A DNA stretch of 64,000 bases from Acidobacteriaceae bacterium (GTDB taxonomy: Bacteria; Acidobacteriota; Terriglobia; Bryobacterales; Bryobacteraceae). Below are positions 24,563-33,161 of the stretch, piece after piece. Every line of letters begins with the position of its first letter. Positions within the stretch are counted from its first letter, which is position 1. The notes beneath the pieces were generated by a model. The model had not been told where the DNA came from. It did not search any database and worked only from the letters and a program-made list of their open reading frames with translations. Position numbers and translations under genes: made by a program. Location of the stretch: positions 1-64,000 of the forward strand of contig JAFAYI010000016.1 in NCBI GenBank assembly GCA_019240475.1, read 5' to 3'.

Positions 24563-26893
24563 ATGAAGCGAACGGCCCTGAGTCTGCTGCCAATTCTTGT
24601 TTACCCCTTATCTGCGCAATGGATCGCGGAGAATCCCGTTACCGGAGTAGAAAAACAGCCCGATGGCGTGCTCTTCAAGATGCAGACCGGTATTCTCAAA
24701 CTGCAGGTCTGCACGGATTCCATCATTCACGTTATGTATGCGCGCGAGTGGCCGGTTCCGAAGCGGCGGGAGTATGTCGTCACCAAAACCCAGTGGGCGC
24801 AAGCAAAGTTCGACTTTCGTGAATCCGAAAGCAGCGTTTCCGTATCAACCGGAAGGCTCACGATCACTGTAGGTCGTAAAGACGGCGCGATCGGCTATGC
24901 CGGGCCTGACGGGAAAAATCTTCTGACAGAAGGGCCAAAGCAGTTGACACCGGCCGTCCTCAATCGGGAGCAGACATTCCACGCTGAAGATGTTTTCAAG
25001 ATCTATGGCTCTGAAGAGGCGTTTTACGGCCTCGGGCAACACCAAGCGGGAGTGTGGAATTATCGAGGCGAGTCGGTCGATCTTTCGCAGGACAACACTA
25101 ACATCGCCATTCCAATGTTTCTTTCAAGCAAGGGATACGGTATCTTCTGGAACAACACGTCGGCCGGCCGATGGAACAACCGCTTCGTTCATTATTTGTT
25201 TCTGGACGCTGATGTCGCGGACGCGGTCGACTATTACTTCTTCTACGGACCGGGCTTCGATAAGCTCATCGCCGATTATCGAGAACTTACAGGCGCGGCG
25301 CCGCTATTTGGAAAGTGGGCCTATGGCTTCTGGCAAAGCAAGAACAAGTATGCTTCGCAGGCTCAGTTACTTGAGATCGCGAGGAAATACCGAGAACTTC
25401 AGATTCCTATCGACAACGTTGTCCAGGATTGGTTCTGGTGGACGCTAACCGGAGAGTTCAAATTCAACGGCAAGTACCCAGATCCCGAGGCGATGATCCG
25501 GGAGTTACATGACGATCATTTCCATTTGATGATCTCAGTTTGGCCATTCTTCGATCCGGGATCGGACACTTACAAAGAGATGGATGAGCGCGGCTATTTC
25601 ATTGCCAAAACCGCTGTCGGCGCCTTTCATCCGAAGGGTGCCGCTTTGTACGACGCGAGCAATCCCGCGGCGCGAAGTTACTATTGGAAGCTGATCGATA
25701 ACGCGCTGTTCAAGATCGGGGCCGATGCCTGGTGGATGGACACTACTGAGCCCGAAACGGAAGGCCGGGAGGAGAATGTTCTGCTCGACCATGCCATCTC
25801 GGCGGGCAATGGGGCTCGCTATTCGAACCTGTACCCACTTATGACGACCGCGGGCGTTTATCAAGGCCAGCGAGCAGAGACCGACGCGAAACGGGTGTTC
25901 ATTCTCTCGCGCTCGGCGTTTGCGGGCATTCAAAGGAACGCGGTAACGGCGTGGTCCGGCGACATTCTTTCGGATTTCGAAACATATAAGAGGCAAATTC
26001 CCGCAGGACTCAATTTCGAGCTGTCCGGGATTCCGTATTGGACGACGGATATCGGCGGCTTCTTTCTAGGCCACCCGGACGACCCGGCGTATCGCGAGCT
26101 GTTCGTGCGCTGGTTTCAGTACGGAACGTTCTGTCCGATTTTTCGCGTGCATGGCACTCGCGTTCCGGATCGAAATGAATTGTGGTCCTATGGACGAGAC
26201 GCCGAGTCTATTCTGACCAGCTTCGACCGGCTTCGTTATCGGTTGATGCCTTACATTTATTCCGTTGCTTGGATGATCACAAGCCAGGGTTACACGCCCA
26301 TGCGAGCGCTGGTCATGGATTTTCGAGAGGAGGTGAGAGCGCAGAACATAGGCGATCAGTTTTTGTTCGGGCCCGCGATCCTTGTCAATCCTGTGACCGA
26401 GCAAGGGGCGAGGACGCGACGACTTTATCTGCCGAAAGCGAAATGGTATGACTTTTGGACGGGCGCCGCCGTGGATGGGCCTGCGGATGTCGACGCCCCC
26501 GCCCCGATTAGTCGCATACCGCTGTTCGTGCGCGGCGGTTCCATTGTGCCGATGGGTCCTGACTTGCAATACGCAGAAGAGAATCCAGCGGACCCGATTG
26601 AGCTTCGGGTTTATCCAGGAGCGGATGGCGACTTTAACTTATACGAGGACGACAACAATACTTACGCATACGAAAAGGGCGCCTACGCGACCGTTGCGAT
26701 GCATTGGGACGATGCATCGCGCACACTCACAATCGGCGACCGCAAAGGGCAATTTCCAGGAATGCTGGGGTCACGAACATTCCGCCTCGTACTTGTGGGC
26801 GACGGTCACGGAACGGGCATAGACCCGACGACACAAGCTGATCACGTCGTGCAGTATGACGGAAAAGCGGTGAGCGTCAGCGCGGTCAACTAG
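24563..26893 (+). CDS. GH31-family alpha-glycosidase (alpha-xylosidase/alpha-glucosidase type), secreted
   Basis: This 776-residue protein starts at ATG 24563 with a short signal peptide (LSLLPILVYPLSAQ). Domain order is N-terminal beta-sandwich (YGLGQHQAGVWNYRG), (beta/alpha)8 barrel, then C-terminal beta domains including a DUF5110-like end. The nucleophile aspartate is in DAWWMDTTEPE and the acid/base aspartate in AVTAWSGDI. Other blocks are VVQDWFWW, GIPYWTTDIGGFF and FRVHGTR. The WWMDTTEPE and DIGGFF variants are common among alpha-xylosidases and related enzymes, but substrate cannot be settled from motifs. It is convergent with the cytochrome gene, 4 bp apart. Confidence 0.9.
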   Translation: MKRTALSLLPILVYPLSAQWIAENPVTGVEKQPDGVLFKMQTGILKLQVCTDSIIHVMYAREWPVPKRREYVVTKTQWAQAKFDFRESESSVSVSTGRLTITVGRKDGAIGYAGPDGKNLLTEGPKQLTPAVLNREQTFHAEDVFKIYGSEEAFYGLGQHQAGVWNYRGESVDLSQDNTNIAIPMFLSSKGYGIFWNNTSAGRWNNRFVHYLFLDADVADAVDYYFFYGPGFDKLIADYRELTGAAPLFGKWAYGFWQSKNKYASQAQLLEIARKYRELQIPIDNVVQDWFWWTLTGEFKFNGKYPDPEAMIRELHDDHFHLMISVWPFFDPGSDTYKEMDERGYFIAKTAVGAFHPKGAALYDASNPAARSYYWKLIDNALFKIGADAWWMDTTEPETEGREENVLLDHAISAGNGARYSNLYPLMTTAGVYQGQRAETDAKRVFILSRSAFAGIQRNAVTAWSGDILSDFETYKRQIPAGLNFELSGIPYWTTDIGGFFLGHPDDPAYRELFVRWFQYGTFCPIFRVHGTRVPDRNELWSYGRDAESILTSFDRLRYRLMPYIYSVAWMITSQGYTPMRALVMDFREEVRAQNIGDQFLFGPAILVNPVTEQGARTRRLYLPKAKWYDFWTGAAVDGPADVDAPAPISRIPLFVRGGSIVPMGPDLQYAEENPADPIELRVYPGADGDFNLYEDDNNTYAYEKGAYATVAMHWDDASRTLTIGDRKGQFPGMLGSRTFRLVLVGDGHGTGIDPTTQADHVVQYDGKAVSVSAVN

Positions 26894-26897
26894 AGCG

Positions 26898-27974
26898 TTA
26901 GTTTGGATACGGATCGCCAGAGCGAACCACCCGAATTTCGTGGTCCTTGAAGAACATATGGCCACCTGGCAACTGCACTTTGGGCATGTGGCAGGTCACG
27001 CAATCGGATGTTGAGACAGGGCAGGTCTTCATAACGACCGCGCTTGGCGGATCGCCGGCGTGGGCGGCGAGCATCCCAGCGCTCGGCGGGGCTCCCGCAC
27101 TGTGGCAGGCCAGGCATTTGGCATCGTAAGTTTTATCTTCCCGGACGATTTCCCTATGGGGGTCGTGACAGGCGATGCAACTGATCCGCTGGTCGACTCC
27201 ATCGAAGCATCTGCTGTTGGCCAGCCGATACGGCTGGAACCGAACATCCACTTCGCCCTGCCACTTGTTTCGAACGACGGTCTCCCAGGTGCGGTGACAT
27301 TGCCCGCAGAAATTCGACAGATCTTCGGGCGAGAGCTGCTTGAGTTTCGGCGGCACGGATTCGAGCTTGCCGCGGGAGATCGCCGCGAGGTGGTCGAGAG
27401 CTCCGACGTGGCAGTGCTGGCATCTCACGCCCGGAATCATCGCGCTCAGATTCAAGCGCTTGCCGGCTACGGCGCCGGTTGAGTGGCAGCCAAAGCAGGC
27501 CGCGGATTCGGTTTCGGTCACATCGCGCCCGAGTGCCTCTAGAAGAGTCTTCGGCTGGAGTTGTTGATCGCCCATGGTGCGGTCCAACCCGTCGATAGCC
27601 GGATAGAAACTGACAAAGCTCTCGTAAAGACGGCCTTCCCGTTCGAGGACAAAGGTCTGGGAACCTACTCCGAACGCGTAATGTACCGGGAGTATTAGAG
27701 TATCGCGGCCGTCGGTAACGCTGTAAGTCACCTCATTCGCGCGACGCTCGATGACATACGAATAAGCACCGATTTTGAGATCCAACCTAGGATGCGATCG
27801 AAAGAGCGGGTCGACAGCGGGAAGTTGAATGGCACGCGCCATGGAGGTTTCCGGCTGGGGGCCCGCCTGCGCTGGATGACAGGTTGCGCAAGTGAGAGGG
27901 GCGGCCGGCGCTTGTCCTCCGTGGCCCATTTGGGCCGCGAGTATCAGACCGACAGTTAGGCTAAGGATTCTCAT
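26898..27974 (-). CDS. Seven-haem periplasmic c-type cytochrome (c554-like)
   Basis: This 358-residue protein has an N-terminal signal peptide and seven CxxCH haem-attachment motifs, with first cysteines at residues 29, 160, 185, 223, 266, 287 and 325 (CATCH, CFGCH, CQHCH, CGQCH, CIACH, CLACH, CVTCH). A gap of about 130 residues between the first and second site holds a beta-rich segment (SYVIERRANEVTYSVTDG). The C-terminus reads GGHMFFKDHEIRV. It resembles the cytochrome c554 / multihaem family, but no catalytic site is recognisable. Its start overlaps the stop of an upstream TPR gene by 14 bp, so the two are translationally coupled. It would act in the periplasm; electron partner unknown. 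Confidence 0.85.
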   Translation of the reverse strand: MRILSLTVGLILAAQMGHGGQAPAAPLTCATCHPAQAGPQPETSMARAIQLPAVDPLFRSHPRLDLKIGAYSYVIERRANEVTYSVTDGRDTLILPVHYAFGVGSQTFVLEREGRLYESFVSFYPAIDGLDRTMGDQQLQPKTLLEALGRDVTETESAACFGCHSTGAVAGKRLNLSAMIPGVRCQHCHVGALDHLAAISRGKLESVPPKLKQLSPEDLSNFCGQCHRTWETVVRNKWQGEVDVRFQPYRLANSRCFDGVDQRISCIACHDPHREIVREDKTYDAKCLACHSAGAPPSAGMLAAHAGDPPSAVVMKTCPVSTSDCVTCHMPKVQLPGGHMFFKDHEIRVVRSGDPYPN

Positions 27975-29037
27975 GGGCGTTAGCTCTTAACATTTCGAGT
28001 GTCTGCAGACGCTCGCGCCGCGCATCCAGCGGGCGAGCGGACTTGGAATAGGCGGTAGCTAGCGACATGTGTGTTTCGATATTGGACGGATCGCGTTGCT
28101 CCGCGAGCTGCAGATGCTCGATGCTTACATTCACCTTTCCGTCTTCAAGTAACGAGCGGCCCCAGACGTATTGCGCCAAGGGAAGCGAGGGATCCTGGGC
28201 AGCGGCAGCACGAGCGTATGGCCTAGCCGCGTCTGTATCTCCGCGCTCGAGCAGCACCCAGGCGAGCATGGCATTGGCGGCGCCGCTTGCGGGCGTGATT
28301 TCCAGCTCGCGCCGCAATTCCGCCATTGCTTCATCCGGCTTGGCGGCGAGTAAAAAACATCCGTATAAGTAATGAACGTAATGGGCCCTAGGGAAAGCTT
28401 GTAGAAGATGATCGAAGGTTTCATTCGCGTCCTTGTAGTCACGGAGCATTGTGAGGTAGGCAGCCTGACCCGCGAGTGCAAAGCGTTGAGGATCGCCCGC
28501 CACTTCTTTCGGAAGCCGGGGAGTGCGGAGCGCGGCCAAGCCGAAAGCTACCATCAACTCGGGATTCTTCACACCGCGGCTGACGAACCACGTGTAAGCT
28601 TTCACGGCCTCATCGAAGCGGCCCAGGCGCGTGAGCAACAGTGCCTCGTGATAATGGAGCACGCTCTCCATTTGCGGATCGAGCTGTTGCGCGAAGGCTC
28701 GCCGGATATCGTCGAGAGAAGTCGAATACTCGCCGGTTTCGAACTCACATAGACCGAGCAGCGCCCAGGCCGGAGCCGCCTTGGCGTCAATCTGCACCAC
28801 ATGCTTCAGCGCATCACGGCCAGCGGCGTATTGATCGGAATCATAGAGCAGGCTACCCAAATACCACCAGCCTTCTTCCCAGCGCGGATTCAGGTCGACC
28901 GACTGCTTATACAATTCAATGGCGTGGGGCACGTCGTTCGCTTCGCGTGCAGCCGTTGCACGGGCAGCCAGATCTTGAAATGGTGCGGCGGCTTGGGCGG
29001 CAATGCCAATCAGACACACGATTGAGGCGATCAACAT
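27961..29037 (-). CDS. Secreted TPR-repeat protein, coupled to multihaem cytochrome
   Basis: This 358-residue protein has a signal peptide (MLIASIVCLIGIAAQAAAP) and tandem TPR repeats through most of the chain, for example NDVPHAIELYKQSVDLNPRW, EEGWWYLGSLLYDSDQYAAG and APAWALLGLCEFETGEYSTS. The C-terminal repeats run to QLAEQRDPSNIETHMSLATAY. TPRs mediate protein contacts, so it probably scaffolds a periplasmic partner. Overlap with the cytochrome gene points to that protein. The upstream gene (29068-30156) is a paralogue: both share the NPxWxEGWxxLGxxLY opening. The operon is three genes, all exported. Confidence 0.85.
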   Translation of the reverse strand: MLIASIVCLIGIAAQAAAPFQDLAARATAAREANDVPHAIELYKQSVDLNPRWEEGWWYLGSLLYDSDQYAAGRDALKHVVQIDAKAAPAWALLGLCEFETGEYSTSLDDIRRAFAQQLDPQMESVLHYHEALLLTRLGRFDEAVKAYTWFVSRGVKNPELMVAFGLAALRTPRLPKEVAGDPQRFALAGQAAYLTMLRDYKDANETFDHLLQAFPRAHYVHYLYGCFLLAAKPDEAMAELRRELEITPASGAANAMLAWVLLERGDTDAARPYARAAAAQDPSLPLAQYVWGRSLLEDGKVNVSIEHLQLAEQRDPSNIETHMSLATAYSKSARPLDARRERLQTLEMLRANAHENP

Positions 29038-29067
29038 CCACTGGGTAGCACATCGCGTGCCGGACGG

Positions 29068-30156
29068 TCAGAAGAGCACCGGCGCCTGCGTTGTTTTCAG
29101 CCGCTTATAAACATCCTGCTCGCGCTCGGCATCGGCCGTTTTTCCAAGTTTCACGTATGCCTGAGCCAGATAGAGGTGGGTTAGGCGGTCCTGGGGCGCC
29201 AGTCTCACCGCCGTTCTAAGAACGCTCGCCGCTTTGGCCGACTGATTGGCGCTCAGATAAGCGCGCCCGAGCGCCACGTAACAATACGCGTTCGAGGGCC
29301 CCAGGCGAACTGCATCCTGGGCAATCTCGACCGCTTTTTCAGGCGCGCTCGCCTTCATTTCAAGCGCCGAGGCCTGCAGCCTAGCCGGGATATTCGATGG
29401 CTGAATCCGGATTTCCTTTTCGAACTCTCGCAAGGCCGCGTCCGGATGACTGTCTTCGAGGTACAGACCATAGAGATAATGCACTCTGGGCTGGTCCGGA
29501 TAAGAGCTGACTAGTTTTTCGAATAGCAAGGCGGCGTCCTCGCGCCCAGCCCAAAAGGCCCACCAGGCGCGGCCCGCGGCCTCCGCCAACGGCTTCTGTC
29601 GCACGGAAAGCTCGGGCGCGGCATTTTTCCATCCCAACACGCTCCTGCCGATGGTTTGAAGAGTAAATGCGGAGTCGTCGCCCATGGCGGCAAGAGGCTG
29701 CAACTGACTCATGGCCGCTGCGAACTGTGCCTGTCGAATGTAGATCAGAGCCGCATGATTTCGAATGGCGGAGATAAATTGCTTGTTATCGCCTAAGCCA
29801 ATCTCTTCGCCCTTCTGAATATCCCGCAGAGACTGGGGGTAGGAGCCCATCTGGTATTCGCATAACCCGAGAAAGGCCCACACGGAGCCGTTGTCGGCCG
29901 CAAGTTGGGATGCGCGCTGGAACGCTCCTTGTGATTCCGAGTAAGCTCCAGTCTGGTACAAGCTGGCTCCGAAATAGAACCATCCTTCGGCCCACTCGGG
30001 CCGCAACGCCACAGCTTGGCGGTAGAGCTTCGCGGCTTCGGCGGGATTCGATTTCAAAGCAGCGGTCGCCTGTCGGGACAATAAATCGAAGTTGTCCTGA
30101 GCGGATATACCGAGCGCCACAAACGACGCCAGAAATAAGACCGCACCTTTTTTCAT
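29068..30156 (-). CDS. Secreted TPR-repeat protein, first gene of TPR-TPR-cytochrome operon
   Basis: Starting at ATG 30156 it gives a protein of about 362 residues with a signal peptide (MKKGAVLFLASFVALGISAQ); an in-frame ATG seven codons upstream is less likely. TPR units follow the same order as in the next gene: AAKLYRQAVALRPEWAEGWF, GSVWAFLGLCEYQMGSYPQS, VHYLYGLYLEDSHPDAALRE, AYCYVALGRAYLSANQSAKA. The shared layout indicates an old tandem duplication. It diverges from another TPR gene with 40 bp between. No enzymatic motif is seen. Confidence 0.85.
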   Translation of the reverse strand: MKKGAVLFLASFVALGISAQDNFDLLSRQATAALKSNPAEAAKLYRQAVALRPEWAEGWFYFGASLYQTGAYSESQGAFQRASQLAADNGSVWAFLGLCEYQMGSYPQSLRDIQKGEEIGLGDNKQFISAIRNHAALIYIRQAQFAAAMSQLQPLAAMGDDSAFTLQTIGRSVLGWKNAAPELSVRQKPLAEAAGRAWWAFWAGREDAALLFEKLVSSYPDQPRVHYLYGLYLEDSHPDAALREFEKEIRIQPSNIPARLQASALEMKASAPEKAVEIAQDAVRLGPSNAYCYVALGRAYLSANQSAKAASVLRTAVRLAPQDRLTHLYLAQAYVKLGKTADAEREQDVYKRLKTTQAPVLF

Positions 30157-30196
30157 GCGTAGATTCCCACAAACCACTGATATTACCTTTAAAGAG

Positions 30197-31303
30197 ATGC
30201 GCGCAGTGATCTGTCTGCTCGCCGCGGCGCTTGCCGCGAGCGCGCAAGACTCGACAGCGGAAGAGCTTTTTCGGACCGCCGTCCAGGCTCAGCAGCGGGG
30301 CGATTTTCCCGAGGCGGTGCGCGATTACAGGCGGCTGCTCGGGATGCGGCCGGATCTAGTTGACGCGCGCGCAAACCTGGCAGCCGCACTCGTTCACCTG
30401 AATCGCTTCGACGAAGCGATCACGGAGTACCATGCGGCGCTCAAAGCCGACCCGAAAAACAGCGCGATTCTTCTAAACTTGGCACTCGCATATTACAAGA
30501 AGGGCGACTATCGATCAACGTCGAGCGAATTGAGTGCGCTTCATGCGGCGCAACCATCCGATACTCGGGTCGCGATTCTGCTGGCAGATTGCTATTCGAA
30601 GCTAGGAGAGGACCCGCGCGCGGTGACAACGCTGATGCCGCTCCACCAAGCTCATCCCGACGACCTGGACCTGAACTTCGTGCTGGGCTCGGCACTGACG
30701 CGTACGGGTAAGATGATCGAGGGAGCGGCGCTGCTTGAGCAAGCAGGCCGGCAAGGCAACAGCGCCGATGCTTATCTGCTTGCCGGATCGGCTCTACTGA
30801 AGGCTAGTGAAAAGACGCGCGCACTGGAAGATCTGCGAGAGGCCGCGCAGCTGAATGCGGCGTTGCCCGGACTCCTTACGCAGTTGGGTATCGCGGAAGA
30901 GGGCAACGGGGACAATGGGCGGGCGGAGAAAGACCTGAGGAAGGCACTCGAAGCGAATCCTCAAGATTTCGAAGCCGCTGTTCATTTGGGCGGAATACTT
31001 TATGCCCGGCGCGATCTGGATCAGGCGCGGACTTTTATTCAGCGAGCGCTCGAATTGCAGCCCACGTCGACCTTCGCGATTTATGAGATGGCGCTGCTGA
31101 AGAGCGCGAGAGGCGAGATAGAGGCGGCTGTCGCGGAACTCGAGAAGGTTGTAAAAGCGGACCCCGAATGGCTGGAAGCTCACGTGAAGCTGGCAGCACT
31201 CTATTACAAGCTGGGGCGACCAGCCGACGGATGGCGAGAACGACAGATTGTGGATCGCCTCACCTCTGAGCGAACGGGCCCGCATACGACTCCTCAACAG
31301 TGA
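30197..31303 (+). CDS. Secreted TPR-repeat protein, divergent from the TPR/cytochrome operon
   Basis: Starting at ATG 30197 (after TTTAAAGAG) it encodes about 368 residues with a signal peptide (MRAVICLLAAALAASAQ), then roughly eight to ten TPR units (RGDFPEAVRDYRRLLGMRPD, DAITEYHAALKADPKNSAI, ALEANPQDFEAAVHLGGILY, AVAELEKVVKADPEWLEAHV). The C-terminus ends polar without an anchor. It ends 12 bp from the convergent malectin gene. Sharing a 40-bp divergent control region with the operon opposite suggests common regulation. Confidence 0.85.
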   Translation: MRAVICLLAAALAASAQDSTAEELFRTAVQAQQRGDFPEAVRDYRRLLGMRPDLVDARANLAAALVHLNRFDEAITEYHAALKADPKNSAILLNLALAYYKKGDYRSTSSELSALHAAQPSDTRVAILLADCYSKLGEDPRAVTTLMPLHQAHPDDLDLNFVLGSALTRTGKMIEGAALLEQAGRQGNSADAYLLAGSALLKASEKTRALEDLREAAQLNAALPGLLTQLGIAEEGNGDNGRAEKDLRKALEANPQDFEAAVHLGGILYARRDLDQARTFIQRALELQPTSTFAIYEMALLKSARGEIEAAVAELEKVVKADPEWLEAHVKLAALYYKLGRPADGWRERQIVDRLTSERTGPHTTPQQ

Positions 31304-31315
31304 GGTGTCGCACCC

Positions 31316-32917
31316 TCATTTCGTCTCGTCCAGAACTTCAATTCCAAAAACAGAAGCGTAGTTGGCAATCGGCTCGAAGTGGAGGATGAGCTTTCCTTCC
31401 GGATTAGGCTTCAGGTCGTGAAAGGTCTTCTCTATCGCGTGCAGGCAGCCGGCCTCTTTAAAGATGTCGAAATGGTCCAGCAAAGTCACGCCTTCCGAAG
31501 TGACGTTGAAAACTCGGCTACCGACGCCGCCGATGCCGGAAGCCTCGGCTCCGAAGTAGGTTTCGGCGAAATGCAGTTTAACGCTATACAGGCCATGCAC
31601 GTCGACCGGAATCGCGTAGCTGAAGTTCCCGGCGCGCTCGCTCGCAAACATCATAGGGTCCGGCGTACCGCTAACGGGCGGCTTGTCGGTAAAGAATTGA
31701 CCGCCCATGTAGTAATTGTCCGGAGACCAGAGTCGCCCTTCGTGGTCCGTGTAGGAGTTAACCTGAGTGACGAGCCGGATGGGAAGCTGTTTGTGCGGCG
31801 TGCTCGGAATCAGAGCAATAGCGTTGACGATCGGCTGCCCGCGCTGGCTTTCAAATTTCAGGTGAACTTTGCCGTCGGGTTCCGGCCGCACATCTTTGAA
31901 GACGCGCTCGTCGGCAATTCTCGGACCGTCCGCGTCCGAGAGGACATCGAAGCTTTGGAAGAGGATTGAACGGTTCAACAGAATCTGCATGGTTCGCGTG
32001 TTCTCACCACCGCCCATCTCTTCCCCGTATTCGGTTTCCACAAAATAGAGGTGCAGTTCGTAGGCGCCGGGTCGAACGGGAATGTCATAGGAGAATTCGC
32101 CAGTGCGGGTGGTCTGGAACAGGAAGGGATCGTTCGCGCGCCGGATAAATCCACGCCGGGTGAACCACGCGCCACCGCCGGTGAAGTACTTGTCAGGGCC
32201 CCACACATCGCCCAGCCGTCCTATGTGCGGCGGCCCAGTGTAACCGCACAAGAAGCGCACCGCTCCCCCGGGCGCGACCCCGAGCGGCGAAGGAAGAGTT
32301 GAAAGAGGGGCACTGGCCGGACCAGCTGAAACGCTTCCGTTCTTACGCACTGACGAAATCAGCAGTAAGCTCAGAACGACAAGAATGGTTAAGAACCCTG
32401 TTGCGACATACCAGTTGCGAAAGGGGTGGCGTGCTGGAGGCCCGGTCGCCAGGATTGGCACGGCGACAGGCAGTTCGATCGGCAACACCTCGGTAACGAC
32501 GGAGGCGGACGCGTGGTCAGGTGTCGACGAGGGCGACTGGGGTAACGTGGCGTCCACACGGCGAAACACCGGGACGTAACTGCCTGGTGGAAGATCGATT
32601 CGCAGTTCGTGGTACTTGCCTTCAGTCTCGTAGTACTGCCTGAGCTTTTTACGAAGGCGATGCGCCTCAACACGAGCGATGGCGTCCTGATTACGGTCGA
32701 ATGTTTCGGGTCGCCCGAAGACTTCCACAGCAATTTTAACTTCAGTCAATTGATCGAGCCGTCCGGCGAAATAGTTGTCGCAAATGAACGAGAAGAGGCG
32801 GGCCATCAGAGGCGAGCGCGGCAAGGCGGCCAGCACCGCCTGCACTTCCCCCTGCTCCTTTTCCCGCGTGGTGAATTCCGCCGGTGGGCTTGGCATTGAA
32901 GGCATCTGTCCGCTCAA
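31316..32917 (-). CDS. Membrane protein with cytoplasmic winged-helix-like head and two malectin domains
   Basis: This 533-residue protein has three parts. Residues 25-120 form a soluble domain (LFSFICDNYFAGR, QLTEVKIAVEVFGRP, DAIARVEAHRLRKKLRQYY, LPPGSYVPVF). The same pattern heads many membrane-bound adenylate-cyclase-like or TPR proteins and is thought to be winged-helix-like. Residues 168-190 are one membrane helix. Residues 219-370 and 380-530 are two malectin-type carbohydrate-binding domains (DVWGPDKYFTGGG / LWSPDNYYMGGQFF; YELHLYFVETEYGEE / YSVKLHFAETYFGAE). The predicted topology is head inside, malectins in the periplasm. It is divergent from a TonB receptor gene and probably senses a glycan and regulates that locus; DNA binding is inference. 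Start is TTG 32917, or ATG 32905. Confidence 0.75.
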   Translation of the reverse strand: MSGQMPSMPSPPAEFTTREKEQGEVQAVLAALPRSPLMARLFSFICDNYFAGRLDQLTEVKIAVEVFGRPETFDRNQDAIARVEAHRLRKKLRQYYETEGKYHELRIDLPPGSYVPVFRRVDATLPQSPSSTPDHASASVVTEVLPIELPVAVPILATGPPARHPFRNWYVATGFLTILVVLSLLLISSVRKNGSVSAGPASAPLSTLPSPLGVAPGGAVRFLCGYTGPPHIGRLGDVWGPDKYFTGGGAWFTRRGFIRRANDPFLFQTTRTGEFSYDIPVRPGAYELHLYFVETEYGEEMGGGENTRTMQILLNRSILFQSFDVLSDADGPRIADERVFKDVRPEPDGKVHLKFESQRGQPIVNAIALIPSTPHKQLPIRLVTQVNSYTDHEGRLWSPDNYYMGGQFFTDKPPVSGTPDPMMFASERAGNFSYAIPVDVHGLYSVKLHFAETYFGAEASGIGGVGSRVFNVTSEGVTLLDHFDIFKEAGCLHAIEKTFHDLKPNPEGKLILHFEPIANYASVFGIEVLDETK

Positions 32918-32962
32918 TTGTACGCCAGAGGAACTACCGGGTTAATCCGGCCTTGTAACGAA

Positions 32963-32979
32963 CGTAACATCTTGTTACG
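32963..32979. promoter_or_regulatory. Palindrome in the malectin-protein / TonB-receptor intergenic region
   Basis: CGTAACATCTTGTTACG is a perfect 7-bp inverted repeat with a 3-bp centre, 46 bp from the malectin gene start and about 180 bp before the receptor gene. A further GTAACG half-site lies just to the left (32955-32960). It is a candidate operator for the divergent pair. No established binding protein is known for it. Confidence 0.45.
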
Positions 32980-33015
32980 GTCCGCTTAACGTAGCATTTC
33001 AGGTGCTTTGTTTTT

Positions 33016-33021
33016 TATAAT
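33016..33021 (+). promoter_or_regulatory. Candidate -10 box of the TonB-receptor gene
   Basis: A perfect TATAAT follows a run of six T's. No good -35 hexamer is found at 16-18 bp, so an activator may be needed. The leader to the receptor ATG at 33162 would be about 135 bases and includes an eight-T run near 33106-33114 and a GGGAG ribosome site just before the start. Confidence 0.35.
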
Positions 33022-33161
33022 CTCGACCAGTCTATCGCGGGATCGCATCGGGCGGCGGTGGAACTCGAATGCCGCCGTAAATGCCTGCAAATTTTTGATG
33101 ACACTTTTTTTTGTCCAGGATCTATTTGGTTAGTCATTAGCTCAGCTTTTAGGGAGTTTCC

